A stretch of DNA of 64,000 bases from M3007 sp037445225. GTDB lineage: Bacteria > Bacteroidota > Bacteroidia > Chitinophagales > Saprospiraceae. Each line of letters starts with the position of its first letter. The stretch's first letter is position 1. The stretch lies in the NCBI GenBank assembly GCA_037445225.1, contig JBBIKW010000003.1:186001-250000 (forward strand), written 5' to 3'. A model generated the notes under the pieces. That model did not search any database. It was not told where the DNA came from and was given only the letters and a program-made list of their open reading frames with translations. Positions 1 to 9,212 of this stretch are shown here, piece by piece. The translations under genes and the position numbers were made by a program.

Positions 1-615
1 ACTAAATACCCTATTGTAGAATGTGCCTACGACGCCGGTATTCGAGGAGTGTTGGGCAGTGAATACAACTATCACGTGGTGCGCACCATCCTGCGAAAAG
101 CCTTCTTCTACCCTATTATTGGGCAAGGTTACGCTATTGTGGAAGGCGGATGGGTCTTGGGCCAGGCGCCCTATCCGATGCTCTTCATTCACCGCGCTAA
201 TCAGACCTACACGTATCAGCGAGAGTCGTACAATCTGATGAACTTCATGGAGTTCATCAGCGACCGCTACGCCGCTGTCAGCTATTATCACAACTTTGGT
301 GGAGTCTTTTTTGGGCGTGTTCCCTTGCTGCGGAGGCTCAAGTGGCGCGAAGTATTTACTGTCAAGGCGCTGTGGGGAGGGCTGAGTGCGCGCAATCAAC
401 CGAATGGCGAAAACCGTTTGCTCCATCTGCCCGCCTACGCGGACGGAACTCCGCTGTCGCATACCTTAGGGAAAGTGCCATACATGGAGGGAAGTGTGGG
501 CGTGGCCAACATTTTCGGTCTCTTGCGCGTCGATCTGCTGCACCGCTTCACCTATACTGACCATCCGTTCGTCGCGCGGTGGGGAGTGCGCATACGGCTA
601 TCTACAGAGTTTTAA
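1..615 (+). CDS. DUF5686-family outer-membrane protein, C-terminal part
   Basis: The frame is open from base 1, so the gene starts outside the window and only about the last 204 residues are present. The fragment reads KYPI..Y..GI.GVLGSEYNY near its beginning and has the motif NIFGLLRVDLLHRF near its end, then stops on a phenylalanine. Aromatic-rich alternating strands and a terminal aromatic are typical of outer-membrane barrels. The pattern matches the C-terminal barrel of DUF5686 proteins, which in Bacteroidota carry an N-terminal carboxypeptidase-regulatory-like domain. Their function is not established. The missing N-terminus prevents confirmation of the regulatory domain. Confidence 0.75.
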   Translation, partial: TKYPIVECAYDAGIRGVLGSEYNYHVVRTILRKAFFYPIIGQGYAIVEGGWVLGQAPYPMLFIHRANQTYTYQRESYNLMNFMEFISDRYAAVSYYHNFGGVFFGRVPLLRRLKWREVFTVKALWGGLSARNQPNGENRLLHLPAYADGTPLSHTLGKVPYMEGSVGVANIFGLLRVDLLHRFTYTDHPFVARWGVRIRLSTEF

Positions 616-704
616 GGGCACACCAGTTCCCGCATAGAAGCTGGATGGCTTACTGCGCATGTTCCTTACCTTCGCCTCTTGGAAAAACGATACGAAGTAA
701 TGCG

Positions 705-2099
705 ATGAAGCAAACCACCATTCAGCGTTCGGTAAGCGTTCGCGGAGTAGGCTTGCACACGGGTAAGCCCGCTCAGCTGACGTTCAAACCGGCGCCACCT
801 AATCACGGCTATCAGCTGCAGCGCGTCGACCTGCCCGAACAGCCTATCCTACCTGCCGACATCCGCCACGTCACGTCCACTAACCGAGGAACCACGCTTC
901 GCTCAGGCGAAGTACAGGTCGCCACCGTCGAACACGTACTGTCGGCTCTGGCCGGCTTGGAAATAGACAACGTGCTCCTGGAAATAGACGGCCCAGAAAT
1001 GCCTATTATGGACGGCACGGCTTTGCCTTTCGTACAGGCGCTGCGCCAGGCCGGCGTGGAAGAGCAAGACGCCGAACGCGAATACTTTGTCATTACAGAG
1101 CCGTTGGCCTATAAAGACGAGGTGTCGGGCTCTGAACTGCTCGCCCTCCCTTCGGAACACTTCGAAGTGGCGGTGATGGTCGACTTCAACTCCAAAGTCT
1201 TAGGACCTCAATACGCTTCTTTACACCACTTAAAGGAATACGAAACCGAGATCGCTCCCTGCCGCACGTTTGTCTTCTTACACGAATTGGAGAAGCTGTT
1301 GGACATGGGCCTCATCAAGGGCGGCGATTTAGACAACGCTATTGTCATTGCCGATCGGCTGATGGAACAAAGCGAGCTAGACCGACTGGCCCAAAAGATG
1401 GGCAAACCATCGATAAAGATCGAGTCGGAAGGCGTGCTCAACACCGTGCAGCTGCGGTTCTCCAACGAGCCGGCCCGCCACAAACTGCTCGACGTCATTG
1501 GCGATTTAGCCCTTGTAGGCAAACCCATCCAGGGCAAGATCGTCGCTACAAAGCCGGGGCACACGGCTAACATCGAGTTTGCTAAGCTGCTGCGCAAATG
1601 TTTCATGGAACAGCGTCGGCTGTTGAAGATCCCCAAGTACAATCCCGACAAGGAGCCGCTCTTCGATGTTGTCAGCATCAGCCAGCTGTTGCCGCACCGA
1701 TATCCTTTCCTCTTAGTAGATAAGATTATCGAATTGACCGATACCTACGTGGTCGGCGTTAAAAATGTTACCATCAACGAACCCTTCTTCCAAGGCCACT
1801 TCCCCGGAAACCCCGTCTTCCCAGGGGTTTTGCAAATTGAAGCCATGGCCCAAACGGGGGGAATTTTGGCGCTGAACGCTGTAGAGGATCCTTACAATTG
1901 GGACACCTACTTTTTAAAGATCGACAAGACAAAATTCAGGGCTAAGGTAGTGCCGGGCGACACGCTCATCTTGAAAATGGAATTGCTTGAACCTATTCGA
2001 TGGGGCATCGTTCACATGCAGGGAACAGCGTACGTGGGCAGCAAGATCGTCTCAGAAGGTGAGCTCACTGCCCAAATCGTACGGCGCACGAAGGAGTGA
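705..2099 (+). CDS. lpxC/fabZ: Bifunctional LpxC/FabZ fusion
   Basis: This 464-residue fusion combines UDP-3-O-acyl-N-acetylglucosamine deacetylase (committed step of lipid A synthesis) with 3-hydroxyacyl-ACP dehydratase. Residues 1 to about 310 are LpxC: zinc ligands are visible in VEHVLSAL (H77) and HKLLDVIGD (H259, D263). FabZ starts near residue 318, with LLPHRYPFLLVD, and its active-site stretch GHFPGNPVFPG (H365) and IEAMAQ (E379). The fusion is the usual form in Bacteroidota. I chose the ATG at 705 because the protein then begins MKQTTIQRSV, as LpxC does; the frame is open further upstream but overlaps the preceding gene. A TACCTTCG box at 667-674 may be its promoter. Confidence 0.97.
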   Translation: MKQTTIQRSVSVRGVGLHTGKPAQLTFKPAPPNHGYQLQRVDLPEQPILPADIRHVTSTNRGTTLRSGEVQVATVEHVLSALAGLEIDNVLLEIDGPEMPIMDGTALPFVQALRQAGVEEQDAEREYFVITEPLAYKDEVSGSELLALPSEHFEVAVMVDFNSKVLGPQYASLHHLKEYETEIAPCRTFVFLHELEKLLDMGLIKGGDLDNAIVIADRLMEQSELDRLAQKMGKPSIKIESEGVLNTVQLRFSNEPARHKLLDVIGDLALVGKPIQGKIVATKPGHTANIEFAKLLRKCFMEQRRLLKIPKYNPDKEPLFDVVSISQLLPHRYPFLLVDKIIELTDTYVVGVKNVTINEPFFQGHFPGNPVFPGVLQIEAMAQTGGILALNAVEDPYNWDTYFLKIDKTKFRAKVVPGDTLILKMELLEPIRWGIVHMQGTAYVGSKIVSEGELTAQIVRRTKE

Positions 2100-2174
2100 G
2101 TTGCGGTGGAAGACTTACCGAGTATGTCGCCGGGTTTATTGTTTCACTTCAAATTTTTCCCATACATGTTCTTT

Positions 2175-2984
2175 ATGTCAAAGCGCATGCGCCACATACA
2201 CCCCAAGGCGCGAATCGGTAAGAATGTGACCATAGGGCCCTTTAGTGTAATTGAAGAGGACGTAACTATTGGCGATGGGTGCTGGATAGGCAACAATGTT
2301 ACCATCATGAACGGCACTCGCATGGGACAGAACTGCAAGGTATTTCCCGGTGCTGTAGTAGGTGCTATTCCTCAGGATCTGAAATACAAGGGAGAGAATA
2401 CCACCTTAGAAATCGGCAATGAGGTGATTGTGCGCGAGTGCTGCACGCTAAACCGCGGCACGGCGGAGGCGCAGCGCACGGTCATCGGCGACCGCACGCT
2501 GCTGATGGCTTATGTGCATGTAGCCCACGACTGCTTTATTGGCCAGGGCTGTATCTTGGCCAACAGCGTCACCTTAGCCGGCCATATCCATATCGGAGAC
2601 TATGCGCGCTTAGGCGGCATGACTGCCGTGCACCAATTCGTACGCATCGGCGCACACGTAATGATTAGCGGCGGCTCTTTGGTGCGTCGGGATGTACCTC
2701 CATACGTGGTGGCTGCGCGTGAGCCGCTCTCTTACGCCGGGATAAATCGCGTTGGCCTGCGCCGAAGTCAGTTTTCTCAAGAGGAAATCCACCACATCCA
2801 GGATATTTATCGGCTGCTGTACGTACGCCATACCAACTTACAGCGCGCCGTTGCCGCTATAGAAGAGCAAATACCGCACTCGCCTTACCGCGAAGAAATT
2901 GTGGAGTTCATTCGAAATAGTCGGCGCGGCATTATGAAGGGAATGCGCTCAATAAATCAGCTCACCATGGCCGACGAAGACTAA
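2175..2984 (+). CDS. lpxA: UDP-N-acetylglucosamine acyltransferase LpxA
   Basis: LpxA transfers a 3-hydroxyacyl chain from ACP to UDP-GlcNAc, the first step of lipid A synthesis. The protein shows the hexapeptide repeats of a left-handed beta helix (IGKNVTIGPF, IGDGCWIGNN), the conserved IPQDLKYKGE, the catalytic-histidine region AHDCFIGQGCILAN, and GGMTAVHQF. The C-terminal helical part follows from about residue 200. Start choice is open. ATG 2175 (MSKRMRHIHPKA) gives 269 residues, close to the family length. A GTG at 2106 has AAGGAG about 9 nt upstream but would add 23 residues unlike LpxA. The gene follows lpxC-fabZ directly and its TAA overlaps the next ATG. Confidence 0.93.
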   Translation: MSKRMRHIHPKARIGKNVTIGPFSVIEEDVTIGDGCWIGNNVTIMNGTRMGQNCKVFPGAVVGAIPQDLKYKGENTTLEIGNEVIVRECCTLNRGTAEAQRTVIGDRTLLMAYVHVAHDCFIGQGCILANSVTLAGHIHIGDYARLGGMTAVHQFVRIGAHVMISGGSLVRRDVPPYVVAAREPLSYAGINRVGLRRSQFSQEEIHHIQDIYRLLYVRHTNLQRAVAAIEEQIPHSPYREEIVEFIRNSRRGIMKGMRSINQLTMADED

Positions 2985-3640
2985 TGCAGGAAGCCCCTCT
3001 GCTCACCCCTTCACCGAAAGGCACAGTCATTGCACTAACCAACGCCGGTAAGCGCTTCGGCTATGAGTGGATCTTTCGCAGATTGACTTATCGCCTCGAA
3101 GCCGGCCAACGATATGGGTTGGCTGGCCCGAACGGTTCAGGCAAGTCGACGCTGATGCGCATCCTCTCAGGCCACCTGTCCTTGTCGCAGGGCGAAATCT
3201 GCTTTCAGCACAACGGCCAAAAACTCGGCACCGACCTCCTATATCGCCATGTAAGTATGGCCGCCCCATATATTGAGCTGATCGAGGAACTCACCTTGCG
3301 CGAATTGGTCTTTTTTCACAGTCGCCTAAGACCCTTCCGCAAGGGCTTGAGCGCCAAAGAAGTGATCGACCTACTTGGTATGCGGCGGGTACAAGAGAAA
3401 CCCCTGCGCTTCTTCAGCTCCGGTATGAAGCAGCGCGTTCGGCTGGCCTTAGCGCTGTGCACCGAGGCTGGCATCGTGTTGTTAGACGAACCAACAACTA
3501 ATCTGGATGCAGAGGGTATCCGTTGGTTTCACAACCTCTTTCAAGCCCATAGTGCTGAGCGCCTCGTAGTGGTAGCCTCCAATATTTTGGAGGACTTGCA
3601 GCTGTGCGCCCAAATCCTGTCCGTCTTTGATTACAAATAG
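2984..3640 (+). CDS. ABC transporter ATP-binding protein
   Basis: A 218-residue ABC ATPase. Walker A is GPNGSGKST (about residues 48-56), the signature is FFSSGMKQR, Walker B is GIVLLDEPT and the D-loop is TNLD. The ATG overlaps the lpxA stop (TAATG), so translation is probably coupled. No permease is encoded next to it, so the membrane partner must lie elsewhere. Position in a lipid A operon suggests a role in envelope export, but this is inference. The signature SSGMKQR resembles CcmA-type and related single-domain ATPases. Confidence 0.85.
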   Translation: MQEAPLLTPSPKGTVIALTNAGKRFGYEWIFRRLTYRLEAGQRYGLAGPNGSGKSTLMRILSGHLSLSQGEICFQHNGQKLGTDLLYRHVSMAAPYIELIEELTLRELVFFHSRLRPFRKGLSAKEVIDLLGMRRVQEKPLRFFSSGMKQRVRLALALCTEAGIVLLDEPTTNLDAEGIRWFHNLFQAHSAERLVVVASNILEDLQLCAQILSVFDYK

Positions 3641-3706
3641 GTACAGCTCCTGTCGTCTTTTTCTCCTCGAAGAACGCGATGTGCCGCTTTAGCGTATTTT
3701 CGCCCG

Positions 3707-4606
3707 ATGAGCAAGCGCATTCTGTTTTGGACTTGGTTAATAGGGTGCGCAGGAGTGGCGCCGATAGCCGGGCAACAATTGCCGCCTTCCGACATCCTGC
3801 TTTTCTCGCTCAACCTGCGTTCCGACAGCGTATGGCATCCTTTCGGGCCGCGCTTCCTGACCGCCTTCAATCCAAAGGGCTACAACAACCAGCCGCAGTT
3901 TTTCTCTCCTTTTGAACTCTACCTCACTGTTCAGGAGCCCTCCGACACGACCCAAACCGATATCTACGCCCTTGACCTCTTGCTCAACACGCTGACACGC
4001 GTTACAGCCACGCGCACGCCCGAATACTCTCCTAACCGGATGCCCGACGGCAGGCATTTTTCCGTCGTCCGCGTTGAGGCCGACGGCAGCCAACGGCTAT
4101 GGGCCCTACCCTTAGACCGACGCAGCAACGGCTATCTGCTCTTGCCTAACTTGTCCAATGTAGGGTACCATTGTTGGCTGCGCGACTCCCTAATAGCCGT
4201 CTTCTTGGTGGAAGCGGACAATCGGCATTCCCTCGCCTTAGCATCGCCTTCAGCCACCCCTACTCGTCGCATCGCTACGCATGTGGGCCGCTGTCTGCAA
4301 AAAGTCGGTACCAATCAGCTGGCCTTTGTGCAGAAAACGAGCGACACTACCTCTTTCCTAAAACGGTATGACCTACATCAACACAAGGCCGAAACACTTA
4401 TTGCCATGCCTAACGGCAGCGAAGACTTTGCCGTCCTTCCAGACGGTTCTTTCTTAGCCGGACAGGGCAGCCGCCTGCTGCAGTTCCACCCGCGCCGCCA
4501 GACCTCTTGGCAAGAGATAGCTCAACTGAGCGCCTATGGGGTGCAGAAAATTACCCGCATTGCAGTGAGCCCCGATGGTCGCTTATTGGCCGTAGTCGTC
4601 CAGTAA
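3707..4606 (+). CDS. Secreted PD40/TolB-like beta-propeller protein
   Basis: The 299-residue protein begins with a signal peptide (MSKRILFWTWLIGCAGVAPIAGQQ). The body is a run of short beta-strand repeats of the PD40/TolB kind, for example EYSPNRMPDGRHFSVVRV and ending in RIAVSPDGRLLAVV. This suggests a periplasmic six-bladed propeller that binds a partner rather than an enzyme. A box TATTTTCG sits just upstream of the start. The gene converges on the TraB gene with only 6 nt between the stops. No specific partner can be named. Confidence 0.6.
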   Translation: MSKRILFWTWLIGCAGVAPIAGQQLPPSDILLFSLNLRSDSVWHPFGPRFLTAFNPKGYNNQPQFFSPFELYLTVQEPSDTTQTDIYALDLLLNTLTRVTATRTPEYSPNRMPDGRHFSVVRVEADGSQRLWALPLDRRSNGYLLLPNLSNVGYHCWLRDSLIAVFLVEADNRHSLALASPSATPTRRIATHVGRCLQKVGTNQLAFVQKTSDTTSFLKRYDLHQHKAETLIAMPNGSEDFAVLPDGSFLAGQGSRLLQFHPRRQTSWQEIAQLSAYGVQKITRIAVSPDGRLLAVVVQ

Positions 4607-4612
4607 GCGACC

Positions 4613-5539
4613 TTAGTCTATCGCTATCACGCGGAAACCCTGCTGACGCAACAGGACGATTACGCCGTTAGCTCCGCCTAAATGACCAGCTCCTACGGCA
4701 AAAAAGGTCGGATGATCGCGCATCATGCGCACCATCACCGGTATCCAATTGCGGTTGCGCTGGTACAGGATGAGATGCTGAAACAGCGAGTCCTGGCCAA
4801 ACGAACCGATCGCAAAGGACTCCATCGCCTGGATGTCTTTTTGCCGATAAAGACGCATTACCTGTTCGAATGCCTCTCCTCCCTCGTCACCGTGCTGACG
4901 CAGCTGCTCTACTAAGAAACGCGCCTGCACTCGATAGGGGATACTGTCGAAAATACCCACCTGCGCTTCGATGGTTTCTAAGCCGCGTACCGATAGACGC
5001 GCTTTGCGCGCTAAGCGATACAGCTCCAGATCTACCGAGGTCATCGCTTCTTGTTTTCCAACACCTTCTTGCCCGCCTTCCAGCAGGGAAGCAGTGAACA
5101 TGGGCTTCATACGCTCTACTATCGTTATGGGCAGCATGCTGCGCTGGAGCAGCTGCTCACGCACAAAAGCATAGTCCTCCTCCGAGAGCAGATCGCGCAG
5201 GGTCGTGTTACCGCTCATGAGCATCTTTCTGGCCAACTGAGGCAAGCCAGCACCAGCAAGCTCTTGAAGGCTTACCTCAAAAGCAATACTCTCAACGCGC
5301 TCCAATGCGCTGCGTACCGCAGAAGACAGCTGGAACTCTTCTTTCGAAATGAGGTGGATGGTGCCGAACAAATACGAGGGCTTCTTCAAACCTGGGCCAC
5401 GGACCTCCCACAGCAAGGCTTTCTCTATAGGCACCGGCGGACTGGACGCCTCCCCCACCTTTGCCATCGAAGAGCAATACCATGCAAGGCTGGCTACCGC
5501 TGCCAGTACAGACGCGCGAGTCAATAGGCCAGCGCGCAT
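4613..5539 (-). CDS. TraB/GumN family protein
   Basis: The 308-residue protein has a hydrophobic N-terminus (RASVLAAVASLAWYCSSMA) that could be a lipoprotein signal with the cysteine of WYCSS. The mature part opens with LLWEVRGPGLKKPSYLFGTIHL and ends with GAGHLGGANGVIVLLRQQGF. The paired GTIH and GAGHLGG motifs mark the TraB/GumN family, related to the Tiki/EreA fold and thought to be metal-dependent hydrolases. The substrate is unknown. The gene lies 12 nt after the lipoprotein gene 5552-5968 and is probably co-transcribed with it. Confidence 0.8.
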   Translation of the reverse strand: MRAGLLTRASVLAAVASLAWYCSSMAKVGEASSPPVPIEKALLWEVRGPGLKKPSYLFGTIHLISKEEFQLSSAVRSALERVESIAFEVSLQELAGAGLPQLARKMLMSGNTTLRDLLSEEDYAFVREQLLQRSMLPITIVERMKPMFTASLLEGGQEGVGKQEAMTSVDLELYRLARKARLSVRGLETIEAQVGIFDSIPYRVQARFLVEQLRQHGDEGGEAFEQVMRLYRQKDIQAMESFAIGSFGQDSLFQHLILYQRNRNWIPVMVRMMRDHPTFFAVGAGHLGGANGVIVLLRQQGFRVIAID

Positions 5540-5551
5540 AGGCTCAATCGC

Positions 5552-5968
5552 TTATGGATGGGCGTGAAAAGCCACCTTCTTGGAAACCTTTTTGCCGTCG
5601 TGATCTATTTGGGCAAATACCTCTAAAATTAGATCGGTATGCTCAGTAAGATTGTTCTGCCACGTCAATGAGATGGTATAAGAACGCTTATGGTCGTGAT
5701 CGTCCTTGGCGAAGAGCACTGTGCCGTCCGATTTTCGGCGAATCTCCACTGCCCACCCGTGTAGCGTCTCTTTGCTCGAAATGATAGCGTCAATAGCAAC
5801 TTGCTCGCTCTGATGGAACTGCTGCCCTTCGCGCGGTGACTTTATTTCGATAGTAACTTCTCCCGCTGCAGTATCCTCGTGTTTATGGCAGCTGCTTAAC
5901 GCCATTACGGCGAACATCAGTAAGGCGCCCAGTGGCCATCGCCTAAACCAAAACCTATTCATATTCAT
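5552..5968 (-). CDS. Small lipoprotein of unknown function
   Basis: From the ATG at 5968 (or 5962) the protein is about 138 residues. It starts MNMNRFWFRRWPLGALL and has a clear lipobox LSSC, followed by a charged HKHEDT linker. The remaining part looks like one Ig-like or DUF4625-like beta domain (VTIEIKSPREGQQFHQSEQVAIDA). It is rich in His and Lys near both ends (KDDHDHKRS, AFHAHP), which might bind metal; that is a guess. A TACCTTTG box on the same strand at 6025-6032 fits its promoter. The TraB gene follows closely. Confidence 0.65.
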   Translation of the reverse strand: MNMNRFWFRRWPLGALLMFAVMALSSCHKHEDTAAGEVTIEIKSPREGQQFHQSEQVAIDAIISSKETLHGWAVEIRRKSDGTVLFAKDDHDHKRSYTISLTWQNNLTEHTDLILEVFAQIDHDGKKVSKKVAFHAHP

Positions 5969-6024
5969 ATTGCTGTGTTTAGTCAATTGCATAACGCTAA
6001 AAGCCGCAAGTGTATTTCCCTGCA

Positions 6025-6032
6025 CAAAGGTA
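6025..6032 (-). promoter_or_regulatory. -7 box (TACCTTTG) for the lipoprotein-traB operon
   Basis: Reads TACCTTTG on the minus strand, an exact match to the Bacteroidota -7 consensus TAnnTTTG, about 57 nt before the start at 5968. No good TTG element was seen upstream. Confidence 0.5.
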
Positions 6033-6133
6033 CGGAAAGCAGAATAGATAATGTTTTAGCTCTCCGCGAAAATCTCCATTTCGGCATTCCGAATATTTAA
6101 GGAGCGGGAATATAGAGTTAACTAAGTTCACCA

Positions 6134-6141
6134 TACTTTTG
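6134..6141 (+). promoter_or_regulatory. -7 box (TACTTTTG) upstream of 6167
   Basis: TACTTTTG fits TAnnTTTG and lies 26 nt before the ATG at 6167. This short spacing favours the upstream start of the following gene over the internal ATG at 6275. Confidence 0.4.
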
Positions 6142-6166
6142 GGGTGATCATAGCGATAGCGAAGAA

Positions 6167-7129
6167 ATGGAAATGCGTTTGGCGAAGGAAGATGCCGTGG
6201 ATAAGCATCATTATTTCTTATTGACTTGCACAAAGGAGAGGCGACGAAGGTCTCCTTTGAGCGGCTGGAAATGCATGGGGCTCCTTCTTTTTGTTCTAGG
6301 GTTTTCTTACACCTCGTCGGCGCAAGGAGAAGCTGACCGCTTTCGACGCTATTTGACAGGTGCATGGAACAACTTCCAGCAATGCTGGATGGAAAATACA
6401 GAGACAGAGAGCCACCGAGTAGTTACAACACATCCGCACCGCCACGTGCACGTTACCTTTGAGCGCGACAGCGCTACCGATCGATGGCATGCGGCATATT
6501 ACTCTGGCGACCAGCGCCAGCTGTTAGCCCGCTACACTTTGACCTTAGAAGAGCGCACGGATGGCCGCTTACAGACTATCCTTGCTCCCGAGTTCTCTGT
6601 AGAGGGTGTTGGCGCGGCAACGGGCCCTATCGCGCTGCTGTGGACGTACGCCGACGGTGCTTTTCGCGGTCACTCCCTCTCGCCAAAGGATGAACACTTA
6701 TGGGTGCTTAAGAAAGACACCTTGCTAATACTGGACAATCATTTCTTTAGGAGCGAAGACCAAGAGCCGTATCGGTTGCTCAAATGCCGCTTCTTTAGCG
6801 GGTGGATCCAATATCCGATGGATCACATCCGAAAGGACAGCGTCTTCTTTTACACAGGGCTGGTACTCCACGACCAGGGAGGAGCAGTACCCTTGCGCTT
6901 CCCAGACGGCACCCTTGGAGAGTACACCGTCGAGCTTACCCAACTGGTACACAATCGACGCACGCCTATCCTGAAATTGGCTCTTTATCAAGAGCCGCCG
7001 GAACGACTTCATTGGAACAGCCGAGCCGTGGCGTATGCTTGGGCAGACCCCGCTGCCAAACGCATAGGTCTCAATATTCGAAAGGTTGCTTCTGGTTGGA
7101 CACTGATTGCCGAAAACACGCCGCCATGA
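6167..7129 (+). CDS. Secreted protein, possibly CpeT/CpcT-like
   Basis: The frame encodes 320 residues. A signal-like stretch CMGLLLFVLGFSYTSSAQ is preceded by a basic KERRRR segment. If the start is ATG 6167 the signal has a long N-region; ATG 6275 would give a shorter, less charged one. The mature part has LTGAWNNFQQCWMEN, then HRHVHVTF, and later YRLLKCRFFSGWI. That order faintly resembles the CpeT/CpcT chromophore-lyase fold, which also occurs in non-photosynthetic Bacteroidota with unknown role. The match is weak. The stop overlaps the start of the aldehyde dehydrogenase by 4 nt (ATGA). Confidence 0.5.
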   Translation: MEMRLAKEDAVDKHHYFLLTCTKERRRRSPLSGWKCMGLLLFVLGFSYTSSAQGEADRFRRYLTGAWNNFQQCWMENTETESHRVVTTHPHRHVHVTFERDSATDRWHAAYYSGDQRQLLARYTLTLEERTDGRLQTILAPEFSVEGVGAATGPIALLWTYADGAFRGHSLSPKDEHLWVLKKDTLLILDNHFFRSEDQEPYRLLKCRFFSGWIQYPMDHIRKDSVFFYTGLVLHDQGGAVPLRFPDGTLGEYTVELTQLVHNRRTPILKLALYQEPPERLHWNSRAVAYAWADPAAKRIGLNIRKVASGWTLIAENTPP

Positions 7130-8535
7130 GATATTGGGTCAGAAACCCCCTCACAGGAGAAAAGGACTACTCTTTCGCGTTACCCGATGCGTCAGGGTTG
7201 GCAGCAACCATTGAGCGGTTGCGCCAACATCAGCGGGAATGGCAGTGCCGCTCCATTGGCGAGCGCATCGCCGTACTGCAAGCTTGGAAGGCCGCTGTGA
7301 ATAAGCATCAAGCGGCCATTGTTGAAGCGTTGACCACCGATACCGGCCGGTATCACGAGAGTGTTTTAGAGGTACAGCTCATCGGGCAAAGTATCGACCG
7401 ATGGTGCCACATCGCGGAGGGATTTTTTCAGGAAGCGCCCGACAAGGTCTCTTCCATTCCGTTCATCCATATTCGCCAAGACCTAAGGGCGGTTCCAGTT
7501 GTCGGCGTGATCAGCCCGTGGAACTTTCCACTATTGCTTGGCCTCATCGACACTTTGCCGGCACTCTTGGCGGGATGTAGCGTGGTGGTAAAGCCCAGTG
7601 AAATTACGCCGCGGTTTATTGAGCCGCTGATGGCTGCGGTTCGCGAAGTCCCCGAACTATCCAGCGTCTTGACTTTCCTGCCGGGCGATGGCAGCACAGG
7701 CGCCCAGCTGATCGAGTTAGTAGACTTAGTTTGTTTTACGGGCAGTGTAGCTACGGGGCAAAAAGTCTACGCTGCCTGTGCTGCTCGCTTCATCCCCTGC
7801 TTTCTCGAGTTGGGTGGAAAAGACCCAGCTTTGGTGCTGGAAGGCGCAGACTTGGATCACGCGGCAGCTTCCATTTTGTGGGGCAGCACAGTAAACTGCG
7901 GCCAGTCGTGTCTCTCCATCGAACGCGTCTACGTCCAAGAGACGGTTATAGAGCCTTTTTTAGAAAACCTAAAACGGCGTGCAGAGCAACAGCAACTTGC
8001 CTTCCCTACTCCTCAAGACGGTCAGATCGGGCCCGTCATCTCGGAGCGTCAGGTGGACATCATCAACGAACACCTGCGCGATGCTTTCGAGAAAGGAGCG
8101 CAACTGCTCACCGGCAGCCGCCGGTGCGAACAGAAAGGAGGCGGCTGGTATTGCCGCCCTACTATCCTGACTAACGTCAACCACACGATGAAGGTCATGA
8201 CGGAAGAAACTTTCGGCCCCATCATACCCGTCATGCCTTTTCGCACCGCAGAGGAAGGCGTTCAGCTGGCTAACAGCACCATCTACGGTTTAAGTGCGGC
8301 AGTCTTTGCGCGCGACTGGGAAACGGCCTTGTGCGTAGGAGAGCAGATCGAGGCAGGCGCCATCTCTATCAACGAGTGCGCATTGACCGCTCTGGTGCAC
8401 GAAGGCGAGAAGCAGTCGTTTAAAATGTCTGGCATTGGCGGCACGCGCATGGGGCCCGCAGCCATGAAGCGCTTTATGCGCCAACGCGCTTTCCTCATCA
8501 AAAAGGAGGCCGTACCCTCTCCTTGGTGGTTCTAA
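7126..8535 (+). CDS. Aldehyde dehydrogenase family protein
   Basis: NAD(P)-dependent oxidation of an aldehyde to its acid. The 469-residue protein has the nucleotide-binding segment GVISPWNFPLLL, the KPSE motif, FTGSVATG, the general base in LELGGKDP (E228) and the nucleophile in NCGQSC (C262). EETFGP and GLSAAVFA follow as usual. The ATG at 7126 overlaps the preceding stop (ATGA), so the two genes are translationally coupled. The frame is open further upstream, but sequence before 7126 does not look like this family. Substrate cannot be told from sequence. Confidence 0.93.
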   Translation: MRYWVRNPLTGEKDYSFALPDASGLAATIERLRQHQREWQCRSIGERIAVLQAWKAAVNKHQAAIVEALTTDTGRYHESVLEVQLIGQSIDRWCHIAEGFFQEAPDKVSSIPFIHIRQDLRAVPVVGVISPWNFPLLLGLIDTLPALLAGCSVVVKPSEITPRFIEPLMAAVREVPELSSVLTFLPGDGSTGAQLIELVDLVCFTGSVATGQKVYAACAARFIPCFLELGGKDPALVLEGADLDHAAASILWGSTVNCGQSCLSIERVYVQETVIEPFLENLKRRAEQQQLAFPTPQDGQIGPVISERQVDIINEHLRDAFEKGAQLLTGSRRCEQKGGGWYCRPTILTNVNHTMKVMTEETFGPIIPVMPFRTAEEGVQLANSTIYGLSAAVFARDWETALCVGEQIEAGAISINECALTALVHEGEKQSFKMSGIGGTRMGPAAMKRFMRQRAFLIKKEAVPSPWWF

Positions 8536-8545
8536 GCATACACGG

Positions 8546-9094
8546 CTATGGTTGCGAGCGCATCATCCACCAGCCCACCCAGAGCCCTACGGTGCTCCAA
8601 GCCACTATCGCATCGATGAGATAAGCCAAAGAGTTGGTCTCAAACCAAATGCTGTTCAGATAAGGCACAGTCAGATAGGCAATGAGCCCAATACCTACGG
8701 AGGCTTGTACTGCCCTGCGCACACTCAACTGCTTAAATTGCAACAATAGCCATATCAGGAGCCAAACCGCCAACAGGTCGGCAGCCAACCCGCGCAGCAT
8801 GGGCACTGCCATGTTCATATTCAGCGCTTTGTGATAAGTGACGTGCGCCCACGGCCGACCGATATACCGCTCCATAAACCGTTGTTCTTCCTCCATAGAA
8901 GCGCTCGGAGGAGGTGTAGGAAGCATATACGAGCCTTCCGCTTCCAAGCGCTCGCTCAGAAAGGCCAAAATCTCTTCCTGATGCGGAGTATGGGTAAACT
9001 CTGAGCGATGCACCCCAAGCATTGCCCAGGATAGAAACTGCCAAACAAACAGGATGACTCCGCCAACAAGGGTTCCAATTAGGTGCTTCTTCAT
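8546..9094 (-). CDS. Membrane protein of unknown function
   Basis: A 182-residue protein starting MKKHLIGTLVGGVILFVWQFLSW. One transmembrane segment is at the N-terminus, then a soluble stretch of about 75 residues with TPPPSASMEEEQR, then three more hydrophobic segments (LLAVWLLIWLLL, ASVGIGLIAYLTVPYL, IDAIVAWSTVGLWVGWWMM). I do not recognise the family. It converges on the aldehyde dehydrogenase gene with 10 nt between stops. A box TGCCTTTG at 9128-9135 may be its promoter, one base off the consensus. Confidence 0.6.
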   Translation of the reverse strand: MKKHLIGTLVGGVILFVWQFLSWAMLGVHRSEFTHTPHQEEILAFLSERLEAEGSYMLPTPPPSASMEEEQRFMERYIGRPWAHVTYHKALNMNMAVPMLRGLAADLLAVWLLIWLLLQFKQLSVRRAVQASVGIGLIAYLTVPYLNSIWFETNSLAYLIDAIVAWSTVGLWVGWWMMRSQP

Positions 9095-9212
9095 GGCATC
9101 TTTTGTTTTGAGTGTGAAAGATGACCACAAAGGCAATCAAAAACAAAAAATTTAAAACATTTTCTTTAAAAATTCCTTTTACATCGGCGATATGCTAGTG
9201 GGGCGAGGTCGC

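Noticed and set aside
2106..2174. GTG start for lpxA with AAGGAG upstream
   Set aside because: It would give 23 extra residues unlike LpxA. ATG 2175 matches family length better, though the GTG is not excluded.
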